From positions 1 through 64,000 of the forward strand of contig JAAFIV010000026.1 of the NCBI GenBank assembly GCA_013298775.1: 64,000 nucleotides of DNA, in the 5' to 3' direction. The position numbers were made by a program, and so were the translations under genes. Source of the stretch: Ignavibacteria bacterium. GTDB taxonomy: Bacteria > Bacteroidota > Ignavibacteria > Kapaibacteriales > UBA4661. Positions 8,651 through 17,500 of the stretch are shown one piece after another. The notes beneath the pieces were generated by a model that made no database searches, was not told where the DNA came from, and saw only the letters and a program-made list of their open reading frames with translations. The first letter of the stretch is position 1. Each line of letters starts with the position of its first letter.

Positions 8651-8717
8651 TTAACACTTCCTTAACATCCTTTAACGTCTGCTTAACAGCTTCGTATCTT
8701 GCTTTCCCGTATATTTG
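8651..8717 (+). promoter_or_regulatory. Four phased TTAAC boxes (Pho-box-like operator) plus Bacteroidota -7 element
   Basis: TTAAC occurs at 8651, 8662, 8672 and 8683, with spacings of 11, 10 and 11 bp, so all boxes face the same side of the helix. TATATTTG at 8710-8717 is a perfect match to the Bacteroidota -7 consensus TAnnTTTG, and the last TTAAC falls where a -33 element would be. This layout resembles operators of PhoB/PhoP-type (OmpR family) activators. It is placed upstream of the ATG at 8797, which argues against the longer reading frame starting at 8638. Confidence 0.6.
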
Positions 8718-8796
8718 CAGTATGAACATTACACATACATTTGTTCATCAATATTGCTCACAAAAACTTCATCTTTTCATTTTTCTCCGAACTGCC

Positions 8797-9636
8797 ATGA
8801 AAACCTCTACCTCTCCCCGCAAAACAGCTAGAAAGCTGATTGCCTCTCTCTTCTGCGGCGTTGCTGCTGCGTCAATTATTGCTCTTGCTCCAATCATGAG
8901 TTTTGGACAAGACGCGCCAACATCGCCGTCCGCGCCCGATGCACCGAAAGCACCGAAAAGCCGCGCCAGTGTGACGATTATGAAAGATGGCGAAGTGGTA
9001 TTTTCAAAGTCGGTGGACAAAAATACTGTCTGGCGGTCTTTGGATGAGGCAATCAATAATGAAGTTGCCGATAGCGTGAAACAACGCTTGCGCTCTGCCT
9101 TGCGCGATGCTGGAAAGCGTGTAAACATCAGTGCTACGGGCAATACCATGACGATTGTCGTGGATGACGAAAATAGCAAAGATGGTAAAAATATGGTGAT
9201 GAGCTTCTCCAGCGACGGTTTTGACCAGTGGGGACGCGAATTTGCCGATGGTTTCCGCCGAAATTTTGATGTTGGACGCAATCATTTCCGCTTCGATACG
9301 GGTGCGCTCCGCGACATGGCAAACCGCTTCCGCGTCATGGTCGCGCCTCATGCACGCCGCTTCAATTTCAATAATTTCAACGTAGATGATGAAGATTTTA
9401 CCTCCGATAAAGCCGAGCGCATGGCAGAAGAGGCAAACAATATGAGCCGCGAAGCAGACGCGCTCCGCAAAGAAGCAGAAGCAATGCGCCTTGAAGCAGA
9501 AGCAATGAAAAAACGCGCAGAAGCAACACGCCTTGAAGCACAGGCACGCAAAAAATCATCCAAAGCAACGAGCGAATCACAAAGTGAATCGAAAAGCAAT
9601 GATGCGCAGTCTAGCACGAAAAAGAAGAAGCAATAA
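8797..9636 (+). CDS. Exported protein with charged helical C-terminal tail, function unknown
   Basis: From the ATG at 8797 the protein is 279 residues with a signal peptide (Lys/Arg-rich start, hydrophobic stretch, cleavage near SFGQ). A globular part follows, with VTIMKDGEVVFSKSVDKN and a second strand-rich region TGNTMTIVVDDENS. The last 85 residues are almost entirely Ala/Glu/Lys/Arg in heptad-like repeats (EAEAMRLEAEAMKKRAEATR), probably a coiled coil, ending in a Ser/Lys-rich tail. I do not recognise the family. The frame is open to 8638, but promoter-like elements lie between 8651 and 8717, so the later start is chosen. A terminator follows at 9747. Confidence 0.75.
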   Translation: MKTSTSPRKTARKLIASLFCGVAAASIIALAPIMSFGQDAPTSPSAPDAPKAPKSRASVTIMKDGEVVFSKSVDKNTVWRSLDEAINNEVADSVKQRLRSALRDAGKRVNISATGNTMTIVVDDENSKDGKNMVMSFSSDGFDQWGREFADGFRRNFDVGRNHFRFDTGALRDMANRFRVMVAPHARRFNFNNFNVDDEDFTSDKAERMAEEANNMSREADALRKEAEAMRLEAEAMKKRAEATRLEAQARKKSSKATSESQSESKSNDAQSSTKKKKQ

Positions 9637-9746
9637 TAGCCAAAATACAAGTATTCACGCCTTCTTCCACCTGCACGAAGAACGTAACACAAACGCTGAA
9701 TAGGAAAGCACAACAACTCCATTTTTTTAAGGGGACAAATACAGCG

Positions 9747-9793
9747 AAAATGCCTGTATGCGGCGTAAAATCCGACATACAGGCATTTTTTTT
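9747..9793 (+). terminator. Rho-independent terminator
   Basis: Stem AAAATGCCTGTATG pairs with CATACAGGCATTTT across a 15-nt loop and runs into a T-rich tract. It ends the unit of the exported protein that stops at 9636. Confidence 0.85.
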
Positions 9794-9816
9794 GCGTTAA
9801 AATCATTGAAATTCAA

Positions 9817-9868
9817 GACTAGTCATTGAGTCCTCGCTAGTCCTCAAAAGTCCTCAAAATCCGCGTTC
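9817..9868. repeat. GAGGACT repeat element (family D, copy 1, partial)
   Basis: On the minus strand it reads GAACGCGGATT followed by tandem TGAGGACT-like units. Longer relatives occur at 28908-28995 and 55331-55429. The rest of the 347-bp gap between 9636 and 9984 holds the terminator at 9747 and A-rich sequence with no gene. Confidence 0.7.
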
Positions 9869-9983
9869 AAAAAAATGACGTATCCAGTTACAGAAAAAGT
9901 ACAAAAAAGTAAAAAAAACGCCGTAGTTTTCGGAATACAAATGACGTTCCTTTCCTCTCCATTTTCATTTTCAGAAATCTACC

Positions 9984-10529
9984 ATGAGAATTCGCCGCGA
10001 CAATGCTATCACCGTCGTGATTGACGTTCAAGACCGCTTATTTCCTCATATTGACGGGCATGCCGAGCTTGAACAGCGTCTGGAAAAATATATCGTTGGG
10101 ATGCAGATTCTCAATATGCCAATGATTGTTACCGAGCAATATCCACAAGGCTTAGGTCGCACCATTCCTAGTCTGCAAGCGGCTTTGGCGGATTATTACT
10201 CACCGATGGAAAAGATGACCTTTAGTTGCTGTGGCGAACAAGAATTTACGGATTCATTGGAAAACCTTGGGCGGAAACAAGTCCTGCTCATTGGCGTGGA
10301 AGCACACATTTGCGTTCTGCAAACCGCATTAGACCTGCGTGCGGCGGGCTATCGCCCTGTGATTCTTGAAGATTGCGTTTCCTCACGAAATCCAAACGAC
10401 AAACGCGTGGCGATAGAACGGATGCGGCGTGCAGGCTGCGTTATTACCACGATGGAGTCCGCTATCTTTGAATTATGCGGCGTTGCGGGAACAGAGACTT
10501 TTAAAAGAATTTCCAAATTGCTGAAATAA
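9984..10529 (+). CDS. Isochorismatase-family cysteine hydrolase (YcaC-like)
   Basis: A 181-residue cytoplasmic hydrolase of the isochorismatase/nicotinamidase fold. The catalytic triad can be placed: Asp14 (VIDVQDRLF), Lys77 (MEKMTFS) and Cys110 (GVEAHICVLQTA). The cis-peptide-bearing GVEAH motif before the cysteine is typical. Substrates in this superfamily vary widely, and sequence alone does not say whether this one acts on an amide or an ether bond. The next gene, a COG0523 GTPase, starts 21 bp downstream, so the two are probably an operon. Confidence 0.88.
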   Translation: MRIRRDNAITVVIDVQDRLFPHIDGHAELEQRLEKYIVGMQILNMPMIVTEQYPQGLGRTIPSLQAALADYYSPMEKMTFSCCGEQEFTDSLENLGRKQVLLIGVEAHICVLQTALDLRAAGYRPVILEDCVSSRNPNDKRVAIERMRRAGCVITTMESAIFELCGVAGTETFKRISKLLK

Positions 10530-10550
10530 CGTACCTGTAAAGCAATCATT

Positions 10551-11540
10551 ATGGCAGAAATTCACCTTGTAACAGGATATTTAGGAAGCGGCAAAACCCA
10601 GTTTTTAAGCGCACTTTTGGAGCGAAAGCTCTTCCGCGAAAAAATTGCGGTCATTGTAAACGATTTCGGCGCGGTGATGTTCGATGGCTTACGTTTGCAA
10701 GCGGCTTCGGGTGCAGAAGGCTTGGAAATTTTGGATGTTCCGGGCGGCTGTTTATGCTGCTCGGCAATTGAAGATTTCCGTGAAGCATTGCAGAATGTGC
10801 TTTCGCGTGGCGTGGAGCGAGTATTTATCGAAGCCACAGGGCTTGCCGATGCAGCACAGGTACAGCGCGACCTCGCATTTATGCGCTTTCCGATAGATTC
10901 CACGCTGTGCATCGTTGATGTACGCAATATCCATCGTTTTCAAAAGCTCTTTCATATTGTCAATGCACAAATTGCCGCCGCCGATGTCCTGCTTTTTTCA
11001 AAAACTGACCTCGCCACTGAAGAACGTTTCCTGACAGTCCAAAGCGATGTAGAGCGCATCAATCCTCGCGCGAAGAAACTTGTTTTGGAGAAAGGGCGTT
11101 TACCCGCCGACGCGCTTTTGCAGCTTTTTGCCCCTCGGCATCGCTTCGTTTCTGATGCGCAGACCGCACACCAAGAACACCTGCTTCAGGAAAACATCAC
11201 CGCTTTTCGTATTTTTTTAGCAGAGAATGTTGATTTTACCTTGTTTGAGCAAGTATTGAAGCGGCTTCCAAATGATTTATTTCGCCTCAAAGGTGTGCTG
11301 CGTTTTGATGATTCCTCCAAGGTGCTTTTGTGCAATTACATCGCTGGAGCGTGGAATTATCAGCCTTTGGAGGAATCCCATGCCACAAGCGAATTGTTTG
11401 CGATTGGTCAAAATCTTGATGCGAACGCATTGCACGAGGTATTTGCTTTGCTGGGTGCCCGCATAGAATCAGGAACAGTGAGGAGTTTCGGTCTGGTCGA
11501 GCCTCACGAGCATGCGCATCATCATTCTCATAGCGAGTAA
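10551..11540 (+). CDS. COG0523 GTPase, CobW/P47K-type metallochaperone
   Basis: A G3E-family GTPase thought to deliver metals (often zinc) to target proteins. Walker A GYLGSGKT is at residues 9-16, the metal-binding GGCLCC motif at 65-70, and SKTD takes the place of the NKxD guanine-specificity motif. The C terminus is histidine-rich (HEHAHHHSHS), adding metal-binding capacity, and follows a CobW C-terminal domain. The 329 residues are a normal length. It follows the isochorismatase-like gene by 21 bp. The metal and client protein are unknown, and no zinc-regulator box was recognised. Confidence 0.92.
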   Translation: MAEIHLVTGYLGSGKTQFLSALLERKLFREKIAVIVNDFGAVMFDGLRLQAASGAEGLEILDVPGGCLCCSAIEDFREALQNVLSRGVERVFIEATGLADAAQVQRDLAFMRFPIDSTLCIVDVRNIHRFQKLFHIVNAQIAAADVLLFSKTDLATEERFLTVQSDVERINPRAKKLVLEKGRLPADALLQLFAPRHRFVSDAQTAHQEHLLQENITAFRIFLAENVDFTLFEQVLKRLPNDLFRLKGVLRFDDSSKVLLCNYIAGAWNYQPLEESHATSELFAIGQNLDANALHEVFALLGARIESGTVRSFGLVEPHEHAHHHSHSE

Positions 11541-11710
11541 GCCAAACATAAGATTGCACAAGCCTTTGCTTGATTATTCAGCAAAAATGGGCTTCAAAAA
11601 AGCAGCTTGAAAATTCCTTCTCCCTGCGTATATTGCCAGACTTTCGTGCAATGCAATCTCGGCGATGCACGGCACACTCGAACAGTACACTCTAACAGTG
11701 TTTCACAACA

Positions 11711-11744
11711 TTTTGCATAACACTTTTGCATAACACTTTTGCAT
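11711..11744 (+). repeat. 13-bp tandem repeats upstream of the STAS gene
   Basis: TTTTGCATAACAC occurs at 11711-11723 and 11724-11736, with a partial third copy at 11737-11744. It ends about 8 bp before the ribosome-binding site of the STAS gene and could be an operator or a slippage product. Confidence 0.75.
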
Positions 11745-11762
11745 TCCATTCAGGAGTTTTCC

Positions 11763-12119
11763 ATGACACAAGACATCACTTTTTCGCAGCATCCTGCTTC
11801 TCCCACGCTGGCGATTGTTACCTTGAAAGGGCATATTACGGGCGGTCCGCAAGCGGTAGAATTTTCCACACATATCAATAAATTGGTAGCAACGGGTACA
11901 CGACATTTAATTGCCGATTTATCGGGTATTCAACTTATCAATAGTTCTGGCTTGGGAATGCTCGTCGGCGGACTGACAACCTTGCGTAAGAATGGCGGAG
12001 TGATGCGCTTTGCAGCCACACCACCCAATGTGATGAACCTCCTCGAAATGACCCGCCTCAATACCGTTTTTGAAATGTATGATTCGGTGGATGCTGCGGT
12101 GGCGAAAGTGCAAAAATAA
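11763..12119 (+). CDS. STAS-domain protein, anti-sigma factor antagonist type
   Basis: A 118-residue single STAS domain, as in SpoIIAA/RsbV, which in known systems binds an anti-sigma kinase and is switched off by phosphorylation of a serine. The expected motif DLSGIQLINSSGLGML is present with Ser61/Ser62. The ATG at 11763 is preferred over an upstream TTG because AGGAG lies at 11752-11756. No anti-sigma kinase or sigma factor gene is nearby, so its partner must be elsewhere. The M16 peptidase gene follows after 86 bp. Confidence 0.88.
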   Translation: MTQDITFSQHPASPTLAIVTLKGHITGGPQAVEFSTHINKLVATGTRHLIADLSGIQLINSSGLGMLVGGLTTLRKNGGVMRFAATPPNVMNLLEMTRLNTVFEMYDSVDAAVAKVQK

Positions 12120-12205
12120 GAAAGCAATATTGCCGAAGTACCATTGCCGTATTCTAGTATTATTGTCGTATTTCTCGTGTTGATTATTCATTTTATTCCC
12201 CAAAC

Positions 12206-13465
12206 ATGTCTTCAAATCTTACTTACACGACACTGTCAAATGGTCTTCGCGTCGTCGTTATTCCGCGTATGAATGCTCCTGTTGTTTCGGTTGCGGTGAC
12301 GTACAATGTGGGTTCGTATTCTGAACAGCCCGTCAATACTGGCTTTGCACACCTTTTTGAACACTTGATGTTTGAAGGTTCCGAAAACGTTGCACACGGA
12401 ATGTTCGATAAATACTGCTCCGAAGCCGGTGGCGACAACAATGCGTACACGACCTTTGATAAAACTACCTACTACATGTCCTTGCCCGCGCACCAGTTGG
12501 AGCTTGGTTTGTGGCTCGAAGCCGACCGCATGGGAGCCTTTGGTATTGATGAAGAAGCATTGCAAGTGCAGAAAAATGTGGTCTTGGAGGAAATCAATCA
12601 AAACGTAGAAAACTCGCCCTACGGCACGTATTCACGGGTATTGGCACGAACAGCGTATAGCAATGAAGCGGGATATAGCTGGGAAGTCTATGGCGAACCC
12701 AAGCACGTTGCGTCTTCGACGCTTCAGGATGTGCGGAATTTTTTCACGAGCTTCTATCGCCCTGACAATGCGTGTTTAGTCGTGTGTGGTGCCGTCGAAA
12801 CACAAGAAGCAATGCGGCTTGCGGAAAAGCATTTTGGGAAAATTGCACCACAAGGCGCATTACAAGGGGAAAAGAAATTTGCGCAGAACTATCGTAAAGG
12901 AAAAGGCTACGCACGTGTTCCAGACACGGTTGCGGCAGATTCTCTCTTTTGCTCATACCATTTTGAGGGCTATATGCTTGAGCGCGATGTCCATACGGCA
13001 GATGTGCTGTGCAGTATCATCTCCGACGGCATGAGTTCTCGGTTGTATAAGAAATTGGTGTACGATGAGCAAATTGCGAGCGAAGTAAATGCCTACGTGG
13101 ACGACCGCCGCTTTTCAAGTCTTTTCACTATGTACGCCATTGCCAATGGCAAAGAATATAGCTGCGACGCGCTCTACGCGTCATGGCAGGCAGTGATGCG
13201 AGATATAGTTGAACAGGGAATTAGCGAGCGGGAACTCACCAAAGCGAAAAATCGTATCAAAACACGCATTGCGCGGACAATGCAGCGCGTATCAGGCATT
13301 GCAGATGAGGCAGCACACCAAGCACTCTTTTTCAACACGCCAGAGCGCGTTTTTACTCTCGCCGATGCCTATTCCGATGTGGATGCCGCTCGTGTACACG
13401 ATTTCGCCAAGCGCATTTTTACGACCGAAAATGAAGTGCGCATAGATTTTGTACCGAAAGAGTAA
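12206..13465 (+). CDS. M16-family zinc peptidase (single unit)
   Basis: A 419-residue metallopeptidase of the pitrilysin/processing-peptidase family. The inverted zinc motif HxxEH is at 49-53 (HLFEH) in the typical setting GFAHLFEHLMFEGS, and the following AGGDNNAYTTFDKTTYY is also conserved. No signal peptide is evident, so it is probably cytoplasmic, unlike the larger exported M16 protein at 57438-60320. Half-size M16 proteins usually work as dimers, often with an inactive partner; no partner gene is adjacent. Start ATG 12206. Confidence 0.92.
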   Translation: MSSNLTYTTLSNGLRVVVIPRMNAPVVSVAVTYNVGSYSEQPVNTGFAHLFEHLMFEGSENVAHGMFDKYCSEAGGDNNAYTTFDKTTYYMSLPAHQLELGLWLEADRMGAFGIDEEALQVQKNVVLEEINQNVENSPYGTYSRVLARTAYSNEAGYSWEVYGEPKHVASSTLQDVRNFFTSFYRPDNACLVVCGAVETQEAMRLAEKHFGKIAPQGALQGEKKFAQNYRKGKGYARVPDTVAADSLFCSYHFEGYMLERDVHTADVLCSIISDGMSSRLYKKLVYDEQIASEVNAYVDDRRFSSLFTMYAIANGKEYSCDALYASWQAVMRDIVEQGISERELTKAKNRIKTRIARTMQRVSGIADEAAHQALFFNTPERVFTLADAYSDVDAARVHDFAKRIFTTENEVRIDFVPKE

Positions 13466-13558
13466 AGGGCGTACTGATTTCAAGCTCCTTCAAACTCTCT
13501 TCTCGGCGAATTCTGCGCCCTCTGTGGCGAATACCCTCAAGTACGACATTCTTTCAGT

Positions 13559-13636
13559 AGTGGCACAGACATTCCTGTCTGTGTTTATCACGTAAAACCA
13601 GCACCAATACTCACAGACAAGAATGTCTGTGCCACT
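13559..13636. repeat. Dispersed palindromic element family C, copy 2 (complete)
   Basis: Both arms are present (AGTGGCACAGACATTCCTGT ... AAGAATGTCTGTGCCACT). The 563-bp gap between the genes at 13465 and 14029 otherwise shows no gene. An in-frame TTG at 13876 extends the next reading frame, but without family resemblance. Confidence 0.88.
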
Positions 13637-14028
13637 AAATAAACATTGTGAAGTTTGTCCATTTCGTTTTGTAGCTTTCCTCATACAGCTTTTTTTCGCA
13701 CACCTCCTGTTTCCTTTTTGCTATACGTATGTACCGACCCCGAAGATAAAAATGCCTCAAGCCTAGTTCCTGTCTGGCTTGCAGAAGATATTGCCTCAAA
13801 GTGTAAAAAGCAAAAAACAGCCTTCCTTCGCTGATAGAATCTTGCGTTGAAGCATCTTGAAAAGGATGGAAATACTTGCCAAAAACGTACCTTCAGAAAA
13901 TGGCTTCAAATCATGCGTTTCTGCGTAACGTTTTATTGCGTATTTTGCCATGTCGCACAGAGTATGATGTTCTCATCACAGGTGCGGCAAACGTATTTTC
14001 TCATCTTTTCTTTGTTGATGTATTGCCG

Positions 14029-15336
14029 ATGAATATACCGTTTTCCATTCAAAAAAAAGTCTTGGTTCTTGCCTATTATTTTCCGCCGATGGGACTGAGC
14101 GGCGTGCAACGCACCTTGAAATTTGTCAAGTATTTGCGCCGTTTTCATTGGGAGCCGACCGTGATAACGACCGGTCCTGTTGGATATTACGCGCTTGACA
14201 AATCGCTACAAGCGGAATTAGAATCCACTGGCATTCCCGTTATCCGAACAAGTGGTGGCGATGTAAACGCGATGCTTGCGGGCAATGGCGACTACAAACA
14301 ACGCGCCATGCCGCCAGAATTTCTCCGCAAAATTCTCTCGCGCATAAGTAGCTTTTTTTTCGTGCCAGATAACAAACGCTCGTGGGCAAAACAAGCCTTC
14401 AAAGCCGCATCAAAGCTCATGGAAGAAGAGCAATTTGATTTAATTTTCGTAAGTGGTCCGCCTTTTTCCGCGATGCAAGCTGGAGCGCGATTGAAGAAAA
14501 AATTTGGTGTGCCGCTCGTGGTGGATTACCGCGATTTGTGGTACGGCAATCAATTCACCACCGACCCAACCCCGCTTCATTCCTTTTTGAATCACAAAAT
14601 GGAATACAACATGCTCACGGCATCGGATAAAATCGTGGTCACGAATCGCAACATGAAAGCCCGCATGCTTGAGCATCACCCCTTTTTGAGCCACGACGAT
14701 ATTACGATTATTTCACAAGGCTACGACCCTGAAGATATGCTGCTACCAGCCGCGCCGCGCCAAAACGGGAAGTTTCGTCTTGGCTACGCAGGAATGTTTT
14801 ACGATTTTATTACGCCAAAGTATTTTTTGAAGGCATTCCAGCAAATTGTACATGAGCAACCGCAGCTTGCCGCCGATATGGAATTGCACTTTTTAGGACT
14901 GTTCCGCAAAGAAAATACGCGGCTTGTCAAGAAATTTGGGCTAGACAATTATGTGCATCAATACGGCTACCTCGACCACAAAAACGCTGTTTCCATGCTC
15001 CAATCCTTCGACGCACTCTGGATGATGGCGGGCAAAACCCGCAACGTGGATACGCACTCAAGCGGCAAGCTCTACGAATACTTTGGCACAAAAAAACCGC
15101 TCATTGTCAGCGTGCCAGAAGGCGCATTAACACAGGCGGCGCGAAAGTACGGCGCGGCAATTGTGACCGAACCCGACAACGTTTTCCAAATCAAACTTGC
15201 CATTCTTCAGTTGTATCAGCAATATAAAAACCGTGATGTTTTTCAACCAAACATTGAGTTTGTCGAACAGCATCGGCGTGATTACTTGACCGAGCAGCTC
15301 AGTAAAGAATTCAATTTCGCGCTCGACCATCCGTAA
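14029..15336 (+). CDS. Glycosyltransferase, GT4-like (GT-B fold)
   Basis: A 435-residue sugar transferase. The N-terminal domain begins VLVLAYYFPPMGLSGVQRTLKF, the usual opening of GT4 enzymes used in surface polysaccharide synthesis. The second domain has a Rossmann-like half with FRLGYAGMFYDF and an acceptor/donor region ending SSGKLYEYFGTKKPLIVSVP, where the KLYEYF glutamate corresponds to the nucleotide-sugar binding E. The ATG at 14029 is chosen because the upstream extension to 13876 has no family resemblance. A GT2 gene follows at 15567, suggesting a shared role in envelope glycan synthesis. Confidence 0.85.
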   Translation: MNIPFSIQKKVLVLAYYFPPMGLSGVQRTLKFVKYLRRFHWEPTVITTGPVGYYALDKSLQAELESTGIPVIRTSGGDVNAMLAGNGDYKQRAMPPEFLRKILSRISSFFFVPDNKRSWAKQAFKAASKLMEEEQFDLIFVSGPPFSAMQAGARLKKKFGVPLVVDYRDLWYGNQFTTDPTPLHSFLNHKMEYNMLTASDKIVVTNRNMKARMLEHHPFLSHDDITIISQGYDPEDMLLPAAPRQNGKFRLGYAGMFYDFITPKYFLKAFQQIVHEQPQLAADMELHFLGLFRKENTRLVKKFGLDNYVHQYGYLDHKNAVSMLQSFDALWMMAGKTRNVDTHSSGKLYEYFGTKKPLIVSVPEGALTQAARKYGAAIVTEPDNVFQIKLAILQLYQQYKNRDVFQPNIEFVEQHRRDYLTEQLSKEFNFALDHP

Positions 15337-15404
15337 AAAGAATAGCGAAACGCAGACAAGCGATAAGGAACGATGAAAAGACAAATGCGCGACTCCCCTT
15401 TCAT

Positions 15405-15479
15405 TAGTGGCACAGACATTCTTGTCTGTGGAGCTTACATGCTGCTTCAGGACTCACAGACAAGAATGTCTGTGCCACC
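15405..15479. repeat. Dispersed palindromic element family C, copy 3
   Basis: Complete inverted repeat (AGTGGCACAGACATTCTTGT ... AAGAATGTCTGTGCCACC) between the two glycosyltransferase genes. Confidence 0.88.
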
Positions 15480-15566
15480 GAAGCCTAAAGAAACTGACAC
15501 GTTATTTTTCAACCATTCCTAAGCGTTTAATGCTGTTTTTTTTGAACATAAAAACCCACAATAATA

Positions 15567-16703
15567 ATGATGAATACCGTTACAATACTGTGTTTGCTTG
15601 CGGCGAGCGTGTATCTTGTGCGAACACTCATTTTTGTGCTGGGAGTGATATTGGCGCGGCGCAAACAGGTTCAGTACGGCACAAATACTGGTTTTCAGCC
15701 TTTTGTTTCGGTAGTAGTGCCAGCGAGAAATGAAGAGGGAAACATTGAACGGTGCGTGCGCTCACTGATGCAAAGCACGTATCCTTCCACTGCGTTTGAA
15801 GTAATTATTGTCAATGACCGCTCGGAAGACCGCACGGGCGAGATTTTGTCAGGCTTGCAAGCGGAATTTCCTCACTTGGTGGTGCATAATACAACAGTGA
15901 ATGAAGGGGAACAGAAATCGAATTTACAAGGCAAACCACGCGCTGTACATCAAGGAATCATGCGCTCTCGCGGGGAAGTTGTGTGCATGACCGATGCCGA
16001 TTGCGAAATTCCTCCAACATGGATTCGTGCCATTGCAACCATGTATGCACGCCCTGAAGTTGGCTTGGTAGCTGCCTTTACGCTTGTTTCTGGGAATCGT
16101 TTTTTTGATAAATTGCAAATGCTGGAATGGACAATCAACAACACGATGGCAAGCGCGGGCGTAGGTTTGAAGCAGCCTCTGGGCTGTTTTGGGAATAATC
16201 TCAGCGTCCGCCGTAGCGTATATGAAGCTCTTGGCGGCTATGAGCGCATTCGCTTTTCGGTAACAGAAGACCTCGCCTTGCTCCAAGCGGTATTTCATGC
16301 GGGACATGAAGTGTGCTACGTTTGCAGTGCCGAAACGGGAATCCAAACAATGCCGTGTCCCGACCTTGCGAGCTTCTCCAAGCAGCACCAACGCTGGGTA
16401 AATGGTGGGAAAGCTCTCGGATGGCGAGGGCAGATATTCGTAGTGTCGTCGGTGTTGGTGTGGATTGGCATCGTTCTGGCATTGCTACAAAGCTCGTGGT
16501 TATTGGCATTGGGGCTTGTTGCTGTACGGATAGTTGCAAATATGGCACTTACGCTGCCTTCCTTTGCTACACTCCGCATGAAATCTCGCTTGTGGATGAT
16601 GCCGCTTGCCGAACCATTTTTCTTACTTATTGAACTTGCTATGCCTTTTTGGGCAATGAAATCAAGCGTGGAATGGAAAGGGCAAATTCTGCGCAATCAC
16701 TAG
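15567..16703 (+). CDS. Membrane glycosyltransferase, family 2
   Basis: A 378-residue processive-type GT2 enzyme at the inner membrane. An N-terminal membrane segment (residues about 4-28) is followed by the GT-A domain: VSVVVPARNEEGNIE, the DXD-like TDADCE, TEDLAL with the catalytic acid, and QHQRWVNGG (the Q/RxxRW motif). Two or three membrane segments close the protein. The closest architectures are surface glycan or carotenoid glycosyltransferases. It may act with the GT4-like enzyme upstream. Acceptor and sugar are not predictable. Confidence 0.88.
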   Translation: MMNTVTILCLLAASVYLVRTLIFVLGVILARRKQVQYGTNTGFQPFVSVVVPARNEEGNIERCVRSLMQSTYPSTAFEVIIVNDRSEDRTGEILSGLQAEFPHLVVHNTTVNEGEQKSNLQGKPRAVHQGIMRSRGEVVCMTDADCEIPPTWIRAIATMYARPEVGLVAAFTLVSGNRFFDKLQMLEWTINNTMASAGVGLKQPLGCFGNNLSVRRSVYEALGGYERIRFSVTEDLALLQAVFHAGHEVCYVCSAETGIQTMPCPDLASFSKQHQRWVNGGKALGWRGQIFVVSSVLVWIGIVLALLQSSWLLALGLVAVRIVANMALTLPSFATLRMKSRLWMMPLAEPFFLLIELAMPFWAMKSSVEWKGQILRNH

Positions 16704-16738
16704 ATTCTATGCAGTCTGGACGCTCGTTTTCTCATTCA

Positions 16739-16782
16739 ATATGTATTGCATATTTATTGAATATTTGTTGAATATCTATTGA
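16739..16782 (+). promoter_or_regulatory. Four tandem 11-bp repeats upstream of the HxlR gene (putative operator)
   Basis: The units are ATATGTATTGC (16739), ATATTTATTGA (16750), ATATTTGTTGA (16761) and ATATCTATTGA (16772). They are contiguous and spaced one helical turn apart, and end 8 bp before the GGAGGA ribosome-binding site of the HxlR regulator. Autoregulation is inferred from position only. Confidence 0.55.
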
Positions 16783-16803
16783 CCATTTACGGAGGATGAT
16801 GTT

Positions 16804-17175
16804 ATGAAAGCCCGTACTTTTGCTCGCTCACCGCATCCCGTTCTTGATAGAAACTCTCTGAAAAATAATGCTTCGTCTGGCATGGATATTACGCTTGAGC
16901 TGGTTGGAAGCAAGTGGAAAATCTTGATATTGTGGAATTTACGCAATGGTGCAAAACGCTTTACCGACATCCGAAAGCACATCCCCACTATCACCGAAAA
17001 AATGCTTTCTTTGCAATTAAAACAACTCGAAGCCGACCATTTTCTTTCCCGTGAAGTCTTCGCCGAAGTGCCACCACGCGTGGAATACTCGCTCACAGAC
17101 GAAGGAAAAACACTACTCCCCATGCTCGAAGCAATGTCCGCTTGGGGCGAGCAGAGGACGAAAACTATCGTTTGA
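16804..17175 (+). CDS. HxlR-family transcriptional regulator
   Basis: A 123-residue winged-helix DNA-binding protein. The family core LELVGSKWKILILWNLRNG, the recognition region ITEKMLSLQLKQLEADHFL, and the wing VPPRVEYSLTDEGKTL are all present. The cysteine often found before the first helix and used for redox or aldehyde sensing is absent here (the site reads SSGMDITLEL). A strong GGAGGA site at 16791 supports the ATG at 16804. Family members usually regulate neighbouring oxidoreductase genes, but none is adjacent; the four 11-bp repeats just upstream suggest autoregulation. Confidence 0.9.
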   Translation: MKARTFARSPHPVLDRNSLKNNASSGMDITLELVGSKWKILILWNLRNGAKRFTDIRKHIPTITEKMLSLQLKQLEADHFLSREVFAEVPPRVEYSLTDEGKTLLPMLEAMSAWGEQRTKTIV

Positions 17176-17212
17176 GCAATTCGCTCTCGCAGAAACAATT
17201 CCACTACAAAAG

Positions 17213-17260
17213 CAAACGCCGAAGCGCACAGATTGTGTTCTTCGGCGTTGTTGTTTATTC
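17213..17260 (+). terminator. Rho-independent terminator after the HxlR gene
   Basis: AACGCCGAA (17215-17223) pairs with TTCGGCGTT (17241-17249), followed by a T-rich run. Confidence 0.8.
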
Positions 17261-17330
17261 TACTCGTGTTGCCTTATACAATTGCTTGAATTAGACATTA
17301 ATCTGGATTAGTCATTTTTACTCTGTCAAT

Positions 17331-17409
17331 AGTGGCACAGACATTCTTGTCTGTGAGTGTGAGTACAGGATTCAAGCGACAAACACAGACAAGAAGTCTC
17401 AAGCCACTG
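17331..17409. repeat. Dispersed palindromic element family C, copy 4 (degenerate right arm)
   Basis: Standard left arm at 17331, with the variant right arm ACAGACAAGAAGTCTCAAGC shared with the copies at 4401 and 55692. It fills most of the gap between convergent genes ending at 17175 and 17501. Confidence 0.85.
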
Positions 17410-17500
17410 AAGCCAGTATTTACGCTACTTGCAACGTAAAAATTTTTAATCTGTAATATGTCCATTTGGATTCACATTGTACACGTTCAACTTCAAAAAC

